Source: DAOTTI01 sp034437795
Lineage (GTDB): Bacteria > Chloroflexota > UBA11872 > UBA12225
Reading direction: 5' to 3'
Length of the DNA: 6,752 bases
Assembly (NCBI GenBank): GCA_034437795.1
Contig: DAOTTI010000014.1
Location: 1 to 6,752 of the forward strand
Each line of letters starts with the position of its first letter. Position 1 is the stretch's first letter. The notes beneath the pieces are model-generated. The model saw only the letters and a list, made by a program, of their open reading frames with translations, was not told where the DNA came from and did no database searches. The translations under genes were made by a program, and so were the position numbers. This document shows, piece by piece, positions 5,479 through 6,752 of the stretch.

Positions 5479-5546
5479 ACTCCTCGGCCTTTCTGGACGA
5501 CAGCCGCCCCTGCGGGATCGCGTCCGGGAGCAGGCGGCTGAGGAGT
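5479..5546 (+). other. Long stem-loop in leader after the terminator
   Basis: ACTCCT (5479-5484) pairs with AGGAGT (5541-5546). CAGCCGCC (5501-5508) pairs with GGCGGCTG (5533-5540), continued after a CC bulge by TGC/GCA (5511-5513 and 5530-5532). A nested GGA/TCC stem closes the loop. The unpaired 16 nt (5485-5500) lie on the 5' side. It would form only in read-through transcripts, 70 nt before the start codon. Its role is unknown. mRNA stabilisation is one possibility. Confidence 0.4.
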
Positions 5547-5601
5547 GACGAGTGGGCATGGCCGGCTGGCTCGGCCGGTGTGCCCGGCAGGCAGATCGTC
5601 C

Positions 5602-5607
5602 GGAGGG
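5602..5607 (+). promoter_or_regulatory. Ribosome binding site fixing the btuF-like start
   Basis: GGAGGG lies 8 nt before the ATG at 5616. It is the strongest Shine-Dalgarno site in the window. It settles the start downstream of the terminator and rules out the in-frame upstream extension to 5466, which would begin inside the terminator tail. Confidence 0.85.
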
Positions 5608-5615
5608 TTTACCAG

Positions 5616-6656
5616 ATGAACAGCGAGCAATCGCGTTTCACGCGTCGAGCAGCCGGGAGGCGGGCCCTCGCCACGGTGTGGTCGTTCGTCCTGCTGCTCG
5701 TCTTCCCCGCGCTGGCCGCCTGCGCCCCGGCCGGCGCCGGGCGCGCAGGAGCGCCCGGGGCGACGGCAACGGCCGCGCGCCCCGCGGCGCCCGGCGCCAC
5801 GACCGTACCGGCGTCCGTGACATATCCGCTCACGCTCACGGACGGCATGGGGCGGCAGGTCCGCCTGGAAAAGCAGCCCCAGCGGATCGTCTCCTATCTC
5901 CCCAGCAACACGGAGACGCTCTACGCCATCGGCGCCGGCGACCGGATCGTGGGCACCGACGACTTCAGCGATTTTCCGGCGGAGGCGAAGGCCAAGCCGA
6001 AGCTGGGCGGGCTGCAAGTGAACCTGGAGCAGCTGATTGCCCTGCAGCCGGACCTGGTGGTGACGGCCGGCGCGAGGCCGGACTTCCCCACGCTGCTGGA
6101 GCCGCACCAGATTCCCGTAGTGGTGCTGGAGTACAAGGACATCCCCGGCACGCTGGCTAACATCGAGCTGCTCGGCAGAGCGGTGGGGAAGCCGGCGGAG
6201 GCCGCGCGCCTAGTGGCGGAGATGCGGGGCCGGATGGAGGCGGTGCAGGCCAGGACGCGCACCGCCAGGAAGGTGCGTGCCTACTACGAGCTGGATGCCT
6301 CTGATCCGTCGAAGCCTTTTACCGCCGGCCCGGGGAGCTTCGTGCACGACCTGCTGGTGATGGCCGGGGCGGAGAACATCGCCGCTGGAGCCACCGGCCA
6401 GTTCCCGCAGATCAGCGCCGAGGAAGTGGTGCGGGCCAATCCAGAGGTGATCATCGTCGCCGTCGGCTCGTTTTCGCCGCCGGACGCCACCAGCCCCGCC
6501 CGCTTTGCGCAGCGCCCCGGCTGGGACGCCATTGAGGCGGTGAAGAAAGGGGCCATCCGCGGCGTGCCGGACAATCTGGTGTCCCGCCCGGGGCCGCGCC
6601 TGGTTGAGGGACTGGAGGCGCTGGCGAAGGCGGTCCATCCGGAGCTCTTCCCGTGA
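5616..6656 (+). CDS. btuF: B12-type ABC transporter substrate-binding lipoprotein
   Basis: This is the extracytoplasmic solute receptor of an iron-chelate/cobalamin ABC importer, which hands its ligand to the membrane permease. The 346-residue product begins with a basic stretch and a hydrophobic segment (20-34) ending in the lipobox LAAC. Cys36 should be lipidated and anchor the protein to the membrane. An Ala/Pro/Gly linker (37-67) follows. The mature domain has the periplasmic-binding-protein 2 (PF01497) pattern: LTDGMGRQVRL, PQRIVSYLPSNTETLYAIGAGDRIVGTD, LEQLIALQPDLVV, a long central helix, AGPGSFVHDLLVMAGAENIA, ISAEEVVRANPEVIIV and a C-terminal LVEGLEALAKAVHPE. The family also includes siderophore and heme receptors, so ligand assignment rests on the cobalamin riboswitch upstream. 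The gene symbol follows that context. The stop codon overlaps the next start by 4 bp (GTGA), indicating an operon. Confidence 0.85.
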   Translation: MNSEQSRFTRRAAGRRALATVWSFVLLLVFPALAACAPAGAGRAGAPGATATAARPAAPGATTVPASVTYPLTLTDGMGRQVRLEKQPQRIVSYLPSNTETLYAIGAGDRIVGTDDFSDFPAEAKAKPKLGGLQVNLEQLIALQPDLVVTAGARPDFPTLLEPHQIPVVVLEYKDIPGTLANIELLGRAVGKPAEAARLVAEMRGRMEAVQARTRTARKVRAYYELDASDPSKPFTAGPGSFVHDLLVMAGAENIAAGATGQFPQISAEEVVRANPEVIIVAVGSFSPPDATSPARFAQRPGWDAIEAVKKGAIRGVPDNLVSRPGPRLVEGLEALAKAVHPELFP

Positions 6657-6752
6657 TCCAGCTCCGCGCGCAGGGCCTTAGCTGGCGGCCGGGCCGGCGA
6701 GCGGGGCGCGCGCCGGTGGAGGCGGGCGTCTCCGTGCGGCCCCGCCTGGGGC
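6653..6752 (+). CDS. Start of the next ABC importer gene (partial)
   Basis: A GTG at 6653 overlaps the preceding TGA stop as GTGA and opens a frame that runs to the window edge (33 complete codons, beginning MIQLRAQGLSWRPGRR). Translational coupling is the likely reading. The visible residues are polar and Arg-rich, with no membrane segment, which is unlike the start of a typical BtuC permease and more like the first strand of an ATP-binding subunit. No Walker motif is reached, so the product is inferred mainly from operon position. Confidence 0.5.
   Translation, partial: MIQLRAQGLSWRPGRRAGRAPVEAGVSVRPRLG

Noticed and set aside
5466..5615. 50-codon N-terminal extension of the btuF-like protein
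   Set aside because: It would begin inside the terminator tail and place the signal peptide internally. GGAGGG before the ATG at 5616 and the lipoprotein signal define the true start.

Overview
This is a GC-rich bacterial stretch centred on tetrapyrrole metabolism. From left to right it holds uroporphyrinogen decarboxylase (hemE, minus strand), a divergent NarL/LuxR-type two-component pair, a chlorite-dismutase-family protein that looks like coproheme decarboxylase (hemQ), and a cobalamin riboswitch. The riboswitch is followed by an intrinsic terminator, a lipoprotein substrate-binding component of a B12-type ABC importer, and the first codons of the next importer gene. High GC, GTG/TTG starts, weak Shine-Dalgarno sites, a lipoprotein binding protein and a HemQ of the YPFV type suggest a Chloroflexota bacterium (possibly a thermophilic Thermomicrobia/Sphaerobacter relative). 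An actinobacterium or Deinococcus-Thermus member is possible. This is an impression from protein style, not a search result.

Layout. Positions 1-251 hold no gene I can support, but contain a hairpin repeat (73-104) and a 97-bp imperfect palindrome (152-248) that looks like a miniature transposon remnant and ends 3 nt past the hemE stop codon. hemE fills 252-1301 on the minus strand. Its upstream region carries five tandem 16-bp units (1310-1388). The divergent plus-strand series is histidine kinase (1570-3054), response regulator (3113-3802) and hemQ (3890-4816), with gaps of 58 and 87 bp, so the three may be co-transcribed. The 799-bp gap 4817-5615 is non-coding. It contains a GC hairpin, a cluster of palindromic repeats of the CCCTCACCCTCTCCC kind, a candidate extended -10 promoter, the cobalamin aptamer, a possible antiterminator, a very strong terminator and a further leader stem. 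The transporter genes begin at 5616.

How the parts may work together. HemE makes coproporphyrinogen III, and HemQ completes heme b from iron-coproporphyrin III in the coproporphyrin-dependent route. A membrane kinase and its DNA-binding partner lie between the two genes, which makes heme or redox control of this pathway an attractive but unproven idea. Cobalamin shares the uroporphyrinogen branch point, and the adjoining importer appears to be shut off by cobalamin through premature transcription termination. The most unusual features are the roughly 80-residue low-complexity insert inside the kinase ATPase domain, which carries palindromic DNA, the 9-bp repeat array that codes the N-terminus of HemQ, and the MITE-like palindrome beside hemE.
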